Positions 52,321-61,195 of a stretch of DNA of 64,000 nt are shown here, one piece after another. The stretch comes from Neobacillus bataviensis (GTDB lineage Bacteria; Bacillota; Bacilli; Bacillales_B; DSM-18226), in NCBI RefSeq assembly GCF_019969725.1, contig NZ_JAHXYW010000001.1, positions 310,001 through 374,000 of the forward strand, written 5' to 3'. Numbering within the stretch: the stretch's first letter is position 1; the number at the start of each line of letters is the position of its first letter. The notes beneath the pieces are model-generated. The model ran no database searches. It saw only the letters and a program-made list of their open reading frames with translations, and was not told the origin of the DNA. Position numbers and translations under genes: made by a program.

Positions 52321-53106
52321 TTACCAGGTGAGTAATGAAGCCACTCTTTCCGCAATTAAACGATACCCTTTTGAATTTGGATGAAACTTGTCAGAATAAA
52401 GATAATCATTAACTTTCAGTTCAAATAAATCAAACGTAGGAACAAATACGATTTTAGGAAAAGCTGCACTTACTTCTGCACTGTCGTAATTCCAGTGACG
52501 AACGACCTTTGACATTTCTTTTCCTTGATTCAATTCAATAAAGGGATTGTATAAACCAATAAAAAACACGTTTGCCTTACTATTGCTTTTACGGATTTGT
52601 TCGAAAATAAATTTCAAATTATCAAGATATTTTTTCTCAATAGTAGCAATGTTTCCTGCTTGGAAGTCAACTAATCCTTGCCCGCCTCTAAATAAATCGT
52701 TTCCGCCAATTGTTACGAGTACCATGTCAGCTTTTTGGATTTGTCTTTGTACTTCCTTTTCTCCGATTTGCTTTCTAAGCTGGTCCGATCTTTGTCCATT
52801 GATGCCGAGATTTGTTAACTGAACAGGACGCTTTGTTTTTTCCTTAATTTCATCCATTAAAACGCCGACGTATCCTTTACCAGTCTCATCCCCCGTTCCA
52901 CGTGTGAGTGAATCGCCAAGGGCCAGGATGGTTAATCCTTTTTTGTTTTCCACTTTTTTAGATACCGTGTTTGTTTCCGGTACTTTCTCTGGTTTACCTG
53001 CATAATACTCACCCACTGCAAAGCCAAGACCGATCAGCCAGAGGAGGCAAAATAGGACTGATATGACAGTAATGGATCGTATGACATTTTTATTCAAAAA
53101 ACTCAT
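52321..53106 (-). CDS. Membrane-anchored SGNH/GDSL hydrolase (YpmR-like)
   Basis: A 261-residue protein. One N-terminal membrane helix (about 12-32) is followed by a SGNH domain with block I GDSLTRGTGDE (near 64), the block II Gly, block III VTIGGNDLF (near 136) and block V DKFHPNSKGY (near 240). It should cleave ester bonds on the outer face of the membrane. The ATG at 53106 has AGAAAGG immediately before it; a TTG at 53097 has better spacing. The 14-base gap to the ABC ATPase suggests one operon. Confidence 0.9.
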   Translation of the reverse strand: MSFLNKNVIRSITVISVLFCLLWLIGLGFAVGEYYAGKPEKVPETNTVSKKVENKKGLTILALGDSLTRGTGDETGKGYVGVLMDEIKEKTKRPVQLTNLGINGQRSDQLRKQIGEKEVQRQIQKADMVLVTIGGNDLFRGGQGLVDFQAGNIATIEKKYLDNLKFIFEQIRKSNSKANVFFIGLYNPFIELNQGKEMSKVVRHWNYDSAEVSAAFPKIVFVPTFDLFELKVNDYLYSDKFHPNSKGYRLIAERVASLLTW

Positions 53107-53216
53107 CCTTTCTGGCCTTTTCTCTTATTTAATCACAGATGAAGAATGAATCAAACTTTCAGGACTTTCAAATATGTAATGTTCATTATTTATTAACATT
53201 TCATTTTTGACTGGGC

Positions 53217-53262
53217 TGTTGATTTGCGCTCCAGGCGCTTCGCTTTCCGCTCCAATCAACAG
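53217..53262. repeat. Internally deleted palindromic intergenic repeat
   Basis: CTGTTGATT pairs with AATCAACAG at the ends, and the inside reads TGCGCTCCAGGCGCTTCG and TTTCCGCTCC. The left and right edges look like the ends of a longer palindromic repeat that I recognise from Bacillus genomes (from memory, not searched). It lies in the 230-base gap upstream of the DedA gene. Confidence 0.6.
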
Positions 53263-53295
53263 TGTTAAATAATTAAAATGACCTATTTCAAAGTA

Positions 53296-53326
53296 AAAAT
53301 AAAAGGAATCCGCATATGGATTCCTA
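53296..53326 (-). terminator. Intrinsic terminator of the DedA gene
   Basis: Minus strand AGGAATCC-ATATGC-GGATTCCT followed by TTTATTTTT. It lies nine bases past the stop at 53335. Confidence 0.85.
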
Positions 53327-53334
53327 CTTTCTTA

Positions 53335-53949
53335 TTACCTAGTTTGTTCTTGTTTTAAGATTCCTTTTTTATATTTTTTAAATAGCAAAACACCTAAAAG
53401 TAATATTCCGAGAATAATGCAAATTACCATTATGTATTTCTTAATGATCCCGTGAAATAGGAGCTCCCAATTCGGACCGAGCATTTTTCCTAACAAAATA
53501 AAGCTGGCAACCCATAGAAAAGATCCTAAAAAAGAATAGATGGAAAATACCTTTATAGGCAGCCGGGTAATTCCTAAGAAATAGCCCGTAATATGTCTTA
53601 AAACAGGGATGAAAAAAACAATAATTAAAAGCTTGTTTCCATATTTATTAAACCATACTGAGGTGGAATGAATCTTTTCCGGGCGAAAACGCAACTGTGA
53701 ACCATATTTTTCAAAAAAGGGCATACCAAGCTTAGCCCCAATATAGTACGAGACGATCATACCAATTACACAGCCCAGTGTAGCTGCAATGACACAGCCA
53801 ATCCAGTTTAGTTGACCTTGAAATGAAAGAAAACCTGCATAACCCATCAAGGCTTCCATTGGAATCGGCAGTACGATAATTCCAAGTGCCAATGAGAGAA
53901 ATAGGACGAGGTATCCATATTCGTTCATAAAGGAAAGTAAAAACTCCAT
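53335..53949 (-). CDS. DedA/VTT-family membrane protein
   Basis: A 204-residue membrane protein with four to five helices. The conserved elements are E-x-x-x-P-I-P-M-E near 28-33, GCVIGMIVSYYIGAKLG near 65, FNKYGNKLLIIVFFIPVLRHITGYFLG near 104 (the F-x-R-(F/H)-x-P-x-x-R region), typical of DedA proteins now linked to undecaprenyl-phosphate recycling and lipid flipping. The ATG at 53949 is chosen because GGGAGAGGTG precedes it. Single gene. Confidence 0.88.
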   Translation of the reverse strand: MEFLLSFMNEYGYLVLFLSLALGIIVLPIPMEALMGYAGFLSFQGQLNWIGCVIAATLGCVIGMIVSYYIGAKLGMPFFEKYGSQLRFRPEKIHSTSVWFNKYGNKLLIIVFFIPVLRHITGYFLGITRLPIKVFSIYSFLGSFLWVASFILLGKMLGPNWELLFHGIIKKYIMVICIILGILLLGVLLFKKYKKGILKQEQTR

Positions 53950-54053
53950 AATCTTCACCTCTCCCTAATAAATAGTTAAGACCATTTTTTGTCATAACCA
54001 TATTTTATCCATCTTTCGCATATATAGTAATCGAATACCCATTAATTATTAAT

Positions 54054-54092
54054 AAAAAAATGCCGGCTTCCTGGTTGGAAACCGGCATTTTA
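54054..54092 (-). terminator. Intrinsic terminator of hmp
   Basis: AATGCCGG-loop-CCGGCATT on the minus strand followed by TTTTTTATT, six bases after the hmp stop. Confidence 0.92.
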
Positions 54093-54097
54093 CACTA

Positions 54098-55312
54098 TTA
54101 ATCTTCTAAATTGCCCTTTGGACCAAAGAATTCAAAGTGAATTCTTTCTTCATTTACTCCTAATTCTTTCAAAAAGCGATTAATTGCTTTCATAAAAGGT
54201 ACTGGTCCGCAGAAATAAAAATCGGCATTTTCAATAGAGACTTTTTCTTGCAGCCATTCACTTGTCACATAACCTTCTACATCGAAACGATTGTTCTTGC
54301 GGTCTTCCTCTGTTGGTGAATCATAGAAGAAATAGGATGATACATTTTCCAGTTGAGATAATTCCTCTACTTCATCCCTAAGAGCATGAACATTTCCATT
54401 GGCAGCGGCATGTACAAAGGTAACCTTTCGTTCCGGCTGCACTTCCACAACCGTTTTTAACATGCTCATCATTGGTGTTAACCCAACGCCGCCACTTAAT
54501 AGAACCAATGGTGTTGATTTTTCTGTATCAAGGACAAAATCTCCTGCTGGAGCACTTACCTTCAAAATATCTCCTTCATTCACTTGAGCATGAAGGTAAT
54601 TGGAGACCATACCATCAGGACATTGTACTCCTGATTCACGCTTAACACTGATTCGGTAATAATCTTTACCAGGTACATCAGAGAGACTGTATTGACGAAT
54701 ATGGGTATATTCCTCTCCCTCGATCTCTAGCTTGATACTGATATACTGACCTGGAATAAAGTCCGCGATTTCCTTTTGATCCTTAGGCTTAAGGTAAAAG
54801 GACGTAATGACATCACTTTCAACTACTTTCCTATCAACGACAAAATTTCGGAAGCCATCCCATCCGCCTTTTTGGCTTTCAGCTTCATCATACATTTCTG
54901 CTTCAATACTAATAAAGGCATCTGCGATGACACCATAGGCTTGAGCCCAGGCGTCAATAATTTCATCTGTTGCTGCATCGCCTAAAACCTCCTTAATTGC
55001 AAGCAGCAGATGTTTTCCGACGATTGGATATTGTTCAGGTTTAATCCCAAGGCTTCGATGCTTATGGGCAATTTGTTTTACAACAGGAATAATGGCTTCA
55101 AGATTATCAATATACATGGCAGCGGCATATACCGTTCCGGCAAGAGCTTTTTGCTGCCTGCCCTGTTTTTGGTTTGCATGATTAAAAACATTTAAAAGTT
55201 CTGGGTGATTCCCGAACATTAGCTGATAAAAGCGCGTTGTAATCTTTTCTCCATGTTGTTCTAAAACGGGTACGGTTGATTTAATAATATCAATTGTTTT
55301 TTGGTTTAGCAT
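54098..55312 (-). CDS. hmp: Flavohaemoprotein (nitric oxide dioxygenase)
   Basis: A 404-residue protein with a globin domain (1-140; proximal His in HKHRSLGI near 86, distal region FYQLMF near 28), an FAD domain with RQYSLSD near 205 and GMVSNYLH near 240, and an NAD-binding domain with GGVGLTPM near 270 and CGPVPFM near 355. It turns NO plus O2 into nitrate. The ATG at 55312 follows AAGGAG; a GTG three codons earlier is less likely. Upstream (55313-55539) are palindromes resembling FNR and Rex sites. Confidence 0.95.
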   Translation of the reverse strand: MLNQKTIDIIKSTVPVLEQHGEKITTRFYQLMFGNHPELLNVFNHANQKQGRQQKALAGTVYAAAMYIDNLEAIIPVVKQIAHKHRSLGIKPEQYPIVGKHLLLAIKEVLGDAATDEIIDAWAQAYGVIADAFISIEAEMYDEAESQKGGWDGFRNFVVDRKVVESDVITSFYLKPKDQKEIADFIPGQYISIKLEIEGEEYTHIRQYSLSDVPGKDYYRISVKRESGVQCPDGMVSNYLHAQVNEGDILKVSAPAGDFVLDTEKSTPLVLLSGGVGLTPMMSMLKTVVEVQPERKVTFVHAAANGNVHALRDEVEELSQLENVSSYFFYDSPTEEDRKNNRFDVEGYVTSEWLQEKVSIENADFYFCGPVPFMKAINRFLKELGVNEERIHFEFFGPKGNLED

Positions 55313-55378
55313 TTTAAACACTCCTTACTTGTTTTCCCTATTTCCAAAGTGATTATATTGCTAAATTCACATCAATTA

Positions 55379-55394
55379 AGTGATTTAAATCACA
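55379..55394. promoter_or_regulatory. FNR/CRP-like palindrome upstream of hmp
   Basis: AGTGATTTAAATCACA. On the minus strand TGTGATTTAAATCACT fits TGTGA-N6-TCACA with one mismatch. It lies 67 bases before the hmp start. In B. subtilis hmp is under ResDE/NsrR, so an FNR-class site is only a suggestion. Confidence 0.4.
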
Positions 55395-55539
55395 CTTTGC
55401 TATGATTCATTAATTTTTGCAAAACATTTCACAAATTGTTCACTTTTTAATATGACAAATGTAACTAGTGATAAATTTGCTATTTTTGTATTGTGAACCT
55501 AGTTAGAAAAAGGATTTTATAAAGGCAGGATAGGAAAAT

Positions 55540-56388
55540 ATGAAGAAAGCAAAAATTGCTTGGATCACCGATACGACTTCTTCTCTAAGTAAAGAATTCA
55601 TTCAACAGCACCATGTACATGTGATTCCCTTGCACGTTGTAATTAATGATGAATTTTATAAGGAAACAATTGATATTTCCGAACAGGAATTTTATGATCG
55701 AATGAAAACCGAAGATGGGAAGTTTCAGTCCTCCCAGCCTTCCATTAATGATTTTGTAGAACTTTATCGTCAATTAAAAGAAGACTATGACTTTGGAATT
55801 GCTATCCACGCTTCGAGTCTTTTAACTGGTACCTATCTATACTCTGTCATGGCAGCTGGCCTGGAAGATTTTAAATTGTTTGCGATTGACTCACAAACTG
55901 GGTCTTATCCGTTATCTTTTTTAATTAAACGCGGAATTGAACTGGTGGAGCAGGGGCTGGAAATTCATGATGTAGTTGCTGCTTTAAATGATTATCGTGA
56001 GGACACACGATTATATTTAGTGCCCTCCAATTTAGATCAGCTTCACAAAAGCGGCCGTGTGTCAGGCAGCCAAAAACTATTAGCGTCCCTTTTTAATATC
56101 AAGCCGATCTTATCAATCGAAGAAGGAGCTGCAAAAATTAAAGATAAAGTCCGTACCGATAAAAAATCACAAATGTGGCTTGTTAATAAATTAAAGGAAG
56201 ACCTCGAATCTAAAAAGGTTCAAAAAGTAGCCATCGTCCATGCCAATGACTTGGATAAGGCAATCCGGCTTGAAAAATTAGTAAACGACTCATTCCCAGG
56301 GATTGAAACAGAAAATTTAATGCTAATAACCGTTGCGGGAGTACATACGGGGGTTGGGACACTTGGACTTTCGTGGGTATGTGAATAA
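55540..56388 (+). CDS. DegV-family fatty-acid-binding protein
   Basis: A 282-residue DegV protein, the normal length. The start AWITDTTSSLSKEF and the pattern KFQSSQPSINDF near 60, with ASSLLTGTYLYS near 90 and AIDSQTGSYPLS near 112, include the conserved Thr/Ser that contact the fatty acid carboxylate. The protein hands fatty acids to the FakA kinase. No fakA is adjacent. A hairpin (56414-56424 with 56445-56455, TCTGTCCTCAT) lies before the convergent vWA gene and may terminate both. Confidence 0.92.
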   Translation: MKKAKIAWITDTTSSLSKEFIQQHHVHVIPLHVVINDEFYKETIDISEQEFYDRMKTEDGKFQSSQPSINDFVELYRQLKEDYDFGIAIHASSLLTGTYLYSVMAAGLEDFKLFAIDSQTGSYPLSFLIKRGIELVEQGLEIHDVVAALNDYREDTRLYLVPSNLDQLHKSGRVSGSQKLLASLFNIKPILSIEEGAAKIKDKVRTDKKSQMWLVNKLKEDLESKKVQKVAIVHANDLDKAIRLEKLVNDSFPGIETENLMLITVAGVHTGVGTLGLSWVCE

Positions 56389-56470
56389 AAAGACTCTTTA
56401 TTAAGATGCATTCATGAGGACAGAACCCCTGTTTATAAAGTAACTCTGTCCTCATAAAATTATCGTAAAG

Positions 56471-57136
56471 TTATAATATCCGTTTAGTTTTTGCTTCTTC
56501 TAACCAAGAAGGAAATTCATTTAAAAGCTGGTTATACAATTCTTCATCCGTTGTTCTTTCGATATCTTTAATATGGAAAAAGTTCGCATTATCGACAAAG
56601 CGTCCTTCCATCGAGTCTAATTTTTCGAGCACTTCAAAATTGGAATCTCCTATGCCAACAAATTGCCAGAAGATGGGTTTATTCGAAGATTCGACCACAG
56701 GTTTCTTAATCGTTCTTTTGCAGCCGCCATCATTAATAAAAACAATAAATGCTGGTTCTTTAGATGGGGATTCAATGGTGTATTTCTCAATAACGTCCTC
56801 CATAACAGGAGGCTCATCATTTCTCCCAAATTTATGAATCAAATCGTTATTTAAAATATACTCTTCAACATAATTGACAAAATCACTCTCAGTGACTGAT
56901 TTTAAACGAGAAAATTCATTGTCATACACCCAAACATCCAGTGTGCCATCATCATCGAATTGGCTGGCAACTGCCAAAATCCGCTCAACCACCTTCTGAA
57001 CAGTACCATTTTTGTATAACCCTCTCATTGAGCCAGAAATATCCAACACTAAACCAACTCGAGCCACAACATTTGTCAGTTTCTTCTTTTCTAAAACAAT
57101 ACCCGCTTTTTTCTTAAGCAAACTAATTGTTGACAT
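56471..57136 (-). CDS. TerF/TerY-like von Willebrand A domain protein
   Basis: A 221-residue cytoplasmic protein. A vWA domain fills residues about 25-205, with the metal-site motif DISGSMRG (near 33), a Thr in GTL (near 64) and FINDGG near 131. The short N-terminal helix (SLLKKKAGIVLEKKKL) is like that of tellurite-resistance TerF/YceC-type proteins. GGAGGG precedes the ATG. It is not part of a ter cluster here; the only other ter-type gene is the TerC protein 39 kb away. Function in stress resistance is inferred. Confidence 0.85.
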   Translation of the reverse strand: MSTISLLKKKAGIVLEKKKLTNVVARVGLVLDISGSMRGLYKNGTVQKVVERILAVASQFDDDGTLDVWVYDNEFSRLKSVTESDFVNYVEEYILNNDLIHKFGRNDEPPVMEDVIEKYTIESPSKEPAFIVFINDGGCKRTIKKPVVESSNKPIFWQFVGIGDSNFEVLEKLDSMEGRFVDNANFFHIKDIERTTDEELYNQLLNEFPSWLEEAKTKRIL

Positions 57137-57306
57137 TTTAATTCCCTCCTAATATGTATGGTTGGAGTCCTAACATTGATAAAAGATTCTTCTATTATTA
57201 TACTCTATTTGAAAAATATGTTAGTAATTTCAACCAATACTAAATTATTATTTTGTATAATATGATAGATTGTTATATAAAAATTTACTGAAATGGATTT
57301 GAAATC

Positions 57307-57900
57307 ATGAAGAATAAGAAAAAAGTATTTCAGTTGCTGAGGCTATGTATGGCTCTAGGGCTGATCTATTTCGTCTTTTTACAAGTTAAGATTAGTCAAT
57401 ATAGTGATGTGGAAGCACCCAAGAATGCAGATTATTTGATTGTCTTGGGGGCAAGGGTGAAAGGAACAGTCCCTTCACTAGCCTTTGCCAGCAGAATAGA
57501 ATCAGCAGCGAAATATTTAACGGAAAATGAAAATACAATCGTCATTGCCTCTGGGGGAAAAGGACCTGGGGAAGATATATCCGAAGCAGAATCCATCAAG
57601 AGAGAGCTTATTAACAAAGGAATTAGCGAGAATCGTATTATCCTAGAAGATCAATCAACTGATACATATGAAAATATTCGTTTCTCAAAAATGCTGATTC
57701 CAAAGGATGCTAAGGTTGGAATCATCGTTACAAATAATTTTCATTTATATCGGGCCATTTCAATTGCACGTGACAATGATTTGGAAGTGAAGGGCATACC
57801 TGCGAAGACTCCTTTGATAGCTGTACCGAAATCCTATACTCGTGAATATTTAGCGATTACGAAGTTTTATTTTAAGAGATATATTCTAGATAGTATATAA
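57307..57900 (+). CDS. YdcF/SanA-family (DUF218) membrane-anchored protein
   Basis: A 197-residue protein with one N-terminal helix (about 8-26) and a DUF218 domain. The signature VLGARVKG...PS near 46, ASGGKGPGEDISEAESI near 80 and EDQSTDTYENIRFS near 115 are visible. Such proteins bind nucleotide or take part in envelope metabolism, and vancomycin-sensitivity effects are known for SanA. The ribosome site is weak. It ends at its own terminator. Confidence 0.85.
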   Translation: MKNKKKVFQLLRLCMALGLIYFVFLQVKISQYSDVEAPKNADYLIVLGARVKGTVPSLAFASRIESAAKYLTENENTIVIASGGKGPGEDISEAESIKRELINKGISENRIILEDQSTDTYENIRFSKMLIPKDAKVGIIVTNNFHLYRAISIARDNDLEVKGIPAKTPLIAVPKSYTREYLAITKFYFKRYILDSI

Positions 57901-57928
57901 GAGTACCAATTTTGGTACTCTCTTTTTA
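57899..57928 (+). terminator. Intrinsic terminator of the YdcF gene
   Basis: AGAGTACCAA-TT-TTGGTACTCT followed by CTTTTTAAT, starting at the stop codon. Confidence 0.9.
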
Positions 57929-57934
57929 ATTGGT

Positions 57935-58495
57935 TTATACGGTTTTTGCAAATATGCAAGTGTCTCTTAGTTCATTACCATCTGCTGAAAAAGCATCATT
58001 TTTTAAAATGCCTTCTAAATTGAAGCCCAGCCGTTCAGGGATGGCTTTACTTCTTACATTTTTTGAATCGCAGCGAATCTCAACTCTTCTTGCTTTCAAT
58101 TCAGTAAAAGCAAAATTTGTAATTGCTTCTACCGCCTCCGTAATGTACCCTTTCCCACTATAACGCGAATCAATCCAATAACCAATCTCAAATTTTGGGA
58201 CATCCCAGTTAATTCTATGTAAACCAGAAGATCCAATGAATTTACCAGTCTCTTTATCATATAGGTGCAGCCTTAAATCTTCGCGAGTTAAAAACTTGGC
58301 GTGTGCATCACGCATGTTTGCTTCAACGTCAAGCTTAGTCTGCTCCCGATGGGCCCATGGCATCCATGGCTTCAGTTCTTCTATTGAAGCCTGCATAGCT
58401 TCGTAAACGGCTTGTCCGTCGCCTGGCATTGGTTTGCGGATCAGCAGCCGCTCTGAGTAAAATTCTTCTAGAAAGTCTTTTAGTATAGGTTTCAT
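57935..58495 (-). CDS. GNAT-family N-acetyltransferase (RimJ/RimL type)
   Basis: A 186-residue acetyltransferase. The start ERLLIRKPMPGDGQAVYEA, the motif A region EIGYWIDSRYSGKGYITEAVEA near 120 and RVEIRCDSKNVRSKAIPERLGF near 145 are typical of ribosomal-protein/Bacillus YdaF-like acetyltransferases. The acetyl-CoA loop reads R-Y-S-G-K-G-Y. GGGGGAC precedes the ATG. The acceptor is unknown. Confidence 0.9.
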   Translation of the reverse strand: MKPILKDFLEEFYSERLLIRKPMPGDGQAVYEAMQASIEELKPWMPWAHREQTKLDVEANMRDAHAKFLTREDLRLHLYDKETGKFIGSSGLHRINWDVPKFEIGYWIDSRYSGKGYITEAVEAITNFAFTELKARRVEIRCDSKNVRSKAIPERLGFNLEGILKNDAFSADGNELRDTCIFAKTV

Positions 58496-58604
58496 CTTTT
58501 TTGTCCCCCTTCTGACATATTAAAATTCGCTACTCATGACGTGATTCCTTTTTTTATTTAATTACTATGTTTTTTGTAATTATTTCCCATTAAATGTCTA
58601 AAAG

Positions 58605-58892
58605 TTCGTAAAATTGGTAGTAAGTGTCCGAAATTACGTTGTAGGTTTCAAAAAAATATGTAATAAGTATAGATAGGTTGCATTAATTTCCAATTAATTT
58701 CCACCTAATGTCGTTAATTTCGTAAAATTGGTTGTAAATCTCCGAAAATATGTCGTAAGTTTCATAAAATATGAAATAAGTATAGGAAGGTAGTATAAAT
58801 TTCCAATTAAATTCCAGAAAAAGTCGTTAATTTCGTAAAATTGGTTGTAAATCTCCGAAAATATGTCGTAAGTGCTAAAAAATATGTAATAA
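58605..58892. repeat. Three tandem 113-114-bp AT-rich repeats
   Basis: Copies start at TTCGTAAAATTGG: 58605, 58719 and 58832. The third is partial and stops near 58892. Each holds CCGAAA(T/A)AT..TCGTAAGT and, in the full copies, TTTCCAATTAA. It fills the 430-base gap between the GNAT gene and proS. No credible gene is visible in it. Confidence 0.85.
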
Positions 58893-58917
58893 AAGACCCT
58901 TCCGAATCGGAAGAGCC
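58891..58917 (-). terminator. Intrinsic terminator of proS
   Basis: Minus strand GGCTCTTCCGA-T-TCGGAAGGGTC followed by TTTTATTAC. The stem has two G-U pairs and closes 17 bases after the stop. Confidence 0.8.
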
Positions 58918-58933
58918 TCCAAAAATATAATTT

Positions 58934-60364
58934 TTAATATGCTTTTGCCCAATAAACCATCTTATCTGCTTCTTTTCCGCAGCAAACACAGTTTTCAGAC
59001 AGTTTTTCCTGCTCGAATGGGATACAACGAGATGTCGCCGTCGTGTCTTCTTTAATTTTTTCCTCGCAGGCTAACTCGCCGCACCACATTGCTTTGATAA
59101 AGCCTGGTTTTGCTTCCAGTGATTCCTTTAATTCAGGAAGTGTCAAGGCAACAGTGGTTCTATCTTCACGATGATTCAAGGCTTTGTTATATAAATTGCT
59201 TTGAATGTCATCCAATAATTCAACCAACTTTGTTTCTAATTGATCCAAAGGAACAATTACCTTTTCTAATGTATCCCGTCTTACTAAGACAACTTGCTTG
59301 TTCTCAATGTCCTTTGGTCCGACTTCAAGACGAACTGGAATTCCCTTCATTTCGTACTCATTGAATTTCCAGCCTGGCTTTTTGTCGCTGGCATCAATAT
59401 CAACACGAGCAACAGTGCCAAGAGATTTTTTCAAATCATAAGCAAAATCAAGAACGCCTTCTTTATGCTGCGCAATTGGCACAATCATAACTTGAGTTGG
59501 TGCTGCTTTTGGCGGAATCACAAGGCCGCGGTCGTCGCCGTGAACCATAATTAGTGCTCCGATAATTCTTGTTGTAAAGCCCCATGATGTTTGGTGAACA
59601 TATTGAAGCTTACCTTCTTTGTCCGTATATTGAATGCCGAATGCTTCAGCAAACCCTGTTCCAAAGTGATGGGAGGTTCCAGACTGTAATGCTTTTCCAT
59701 CATGCATCAAGCTTTCAATTGTAAAAGTGGCTTTGGCTCCGGCAAATTTTTCTTTTTCGGTCTTTTGTCCTTTTACAACCGGAATCGCAAGAATTTCTTC
59801 ACAAATTGCTGCATACACATTCAGCATTTTAATCGTTTCTTCCATCGCGTCCTCATCAGTCGCATGGGCCGTGTGGCCTTCCTGCCATAAGAACTCTAAT
59901 GTCCGTAAGAATGGACGGGTTGTTTTTTCCCAGCGGACTACGTTAGCCCATTGGTTATATAGCTTTGGTAAATCTCTATAGGAATGAATGATATTTTTGT
60001 AATGCTCACAGAATAAAACCTCTGAAGTCGGACGGACAACTAATCTCTCTGCCAATTCTTCAGAACCGCCATGTGTTACCCACGCTACTTCAGGAGCAAA
60101 ACCTTCAACATGATCCTTTTCTTTTTGAAGCAGGCTCTCTGGGATGAATAATGGCATATATACATTTTCATGCCCTGTTTCTTTAATGCGTCGGTCTAGT
60201 TCATTTTTAATATTATCCCATAAAGCATAACCGTATGGGCGGATAATCATTGAACCGCGGACGCTTGAATAATCAATTAAATCTGCTTTTGTGACAACAT
60301 CTGTATACCATTGGGCGAAATCCTCGTCCATGCTGGTTACATCTTTTACAAATTCCTTTGCCAT
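58934..60364 (-). CDS. proS: Prolyl-tRNA synthetase, archaeal/eukaryal-type without editing insert
   Basis: A 476-residue class II aminoacyl-tRNA synthetase of the short ProS type 3. Class II motif 2 [23 protein letters not shown] and motif 3 [10 protein letters not shown] are visible, and no INS editing domain splits the two. The C-terminal zinc-like domain ends with [18 protein letters not shown], the characteristic C-terminal Tyr. The ATG at 60364 follows GAGGTG. Bacillus often has a second, bacterial-type ProS; none is seen here. It is controlled by the T-box upstream. Confidence 0.96.
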   Translation of the reverse strand: MAKEFVKDVTSMDEDFAQWYTDVVTKADLIDYSSVRGSMIIRPYGYALWDNIKNELDRRIKETGHENVYMPLFIPESLLQKEKDHVEGFAPEVAWVTHGGSEELAERLVVRPTSEVLFCEHYKNIIHSYRDLPKLYNQWANVVRWEKTTRPFLRTLEFLWQEGHTAHATDEDAMEETIKMLNVYAAICEEILAIPVVKGQKTEKEKFAGAKATFTIESLMHDGKALQSGTSHHFGTGFAEAFGIQYTDKEGKLQYVHQTSWGFTTRIIGALIMVHGDDRGLVIPPKAAPTQVMIVPIAQHKEGVLDFAYDLKKSLGTVARVDIDASDKKPGWKFNEYEMKGIPVRLEVGPKDIENKQVVLVRRDTLEKVIVPLDQLETKLVELLDDIQSNLYNKALNHREDRTTVALTLPELKESLEAKPGFIKAMWCGELACEEKIKEDTTATSRCIPFEQEKLSENCVCCGKEADKMVYWAKAY

Positions 60365-60414
60365 TTTTGACACCTCATTATAATATTTAATAAAAATTTT
60401 CGACTTTGAGAATA

Positions 60415-60560
60415 GTCTAGCTCCAGCGCCCAGCGGCTAGTGTCCTTCGCTCTTTTCCCTACGATAAGTCAACATCGAATCGCTGCCGCTCTTCGTGTTT
60501 CCTTTATCTCAGTCAAAGCGCTCCAGGCCATACGCCGCTAAACGTGCGCTTCCGCTTTTC
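60415..60560. repeat. Intergenic repeat between the T-box and proS
   Basis: GTCTAGCTCCAGCGCCCAGC at one end and GCGCTTCCGC at the other, with GC-rich arms around 60440-60545. It resembles a repeat family I know from other Bacillus intergenic regions (memory, not searched). It lies between the T-box terminator and the proS start, lengthening the leader to about 200 bases. Confidence 0.6.
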
Positions 60561-60563
60561 AAT

Positions 60564-60810
60564 AAAAAAAGGCCTTGATCCTAAAAAGGGACCAAGGCCT
60601 GGCGGTACCACCCTAAATTTATAAAGCGATTGCTTTAAACTCTTTGCATGATAACGGATTTTATCCGCATGTATCTTCAAAATTATCCGATACAGAACTC
60701 AGAGGCAGGTTCAAATGGGGATCTTAAGAAACCTCGCACCAATGGTTTCCTCTCTTTGTAAGACCGTTTCAATTTACTAGTCCTCGTCAATGTTTCAATA
60801 GTATTTTTTG
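60564..60810 (-). promoter_or_regulatory. T-box leader (proline specifier) of proS
   Basis: The minus strand holds a stem I with GAGAGGAAACC...GGTGCGAGGTTTC, the specifier region TTTGAACCTGCCTC in which CCT (Pro) follows GAA, the T-box core AGGGTGGTACCGCC (60600-60613), and the terminator AGGCCTTGGTCCC...GGATCAAGGCC with seven T (60564-60600). Uncharged tRNA-Pro should stabilise the antiterminator and raise proS expression. Confidence 0.93.
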
Positions 60811-60945
60811 AAAATTATATATGTCCCAAAACAAAAAGTCAAATCTTATTTTGGGATATTTTTCATTCGAAACCAAAATACTGCTTTCAACATACAGATA
60901 AATCGGTTAAAATGCAAATAATTAGGAAATAACGGGGTGATTTGC

Positions 60946-61086
60946 ATGAAAAAAGAAGACAAGGATGAACTCGAGCAGGAAGAAGAAGAAAAAGAATTAT
61001 TGCTTGAATTGATAAGAATGCAAAATGAAACCCTAAAACGAATTTATAAAAATGCTCTAGATAAAGAAAATCACTCAAAGCCTTAA
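60946..61086 (+). CDS. Small acidic hypothetical protein
   Basis: A 46-residue, highly charged protein starting MKKEDKDELEQEEEEKE, probably a single long helix (ELLLELIRMQNETLKRIY). GGGGTGAT lies about six bases before the ATG, so it is likely translated. It lies between the divergent proS T-box and the cupredoxin fusion. I know no family; helix-mediated protein contact is inference. Confidence 0.62.
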   Translation: MKKEDKDELEQEEEEKELLLELIRMQNETLKRIYKNALDKENHSKP

Positions 61087-61195
61087 TATTCATAAAACGT
61101 TCAATTGCCCCTAACTCCAAGTCAGATTTTTGCATTTATAATATTCTTATGTTGTTTAATCTTAATAAACCCTAACGACATAAGAGGAGACTAAT

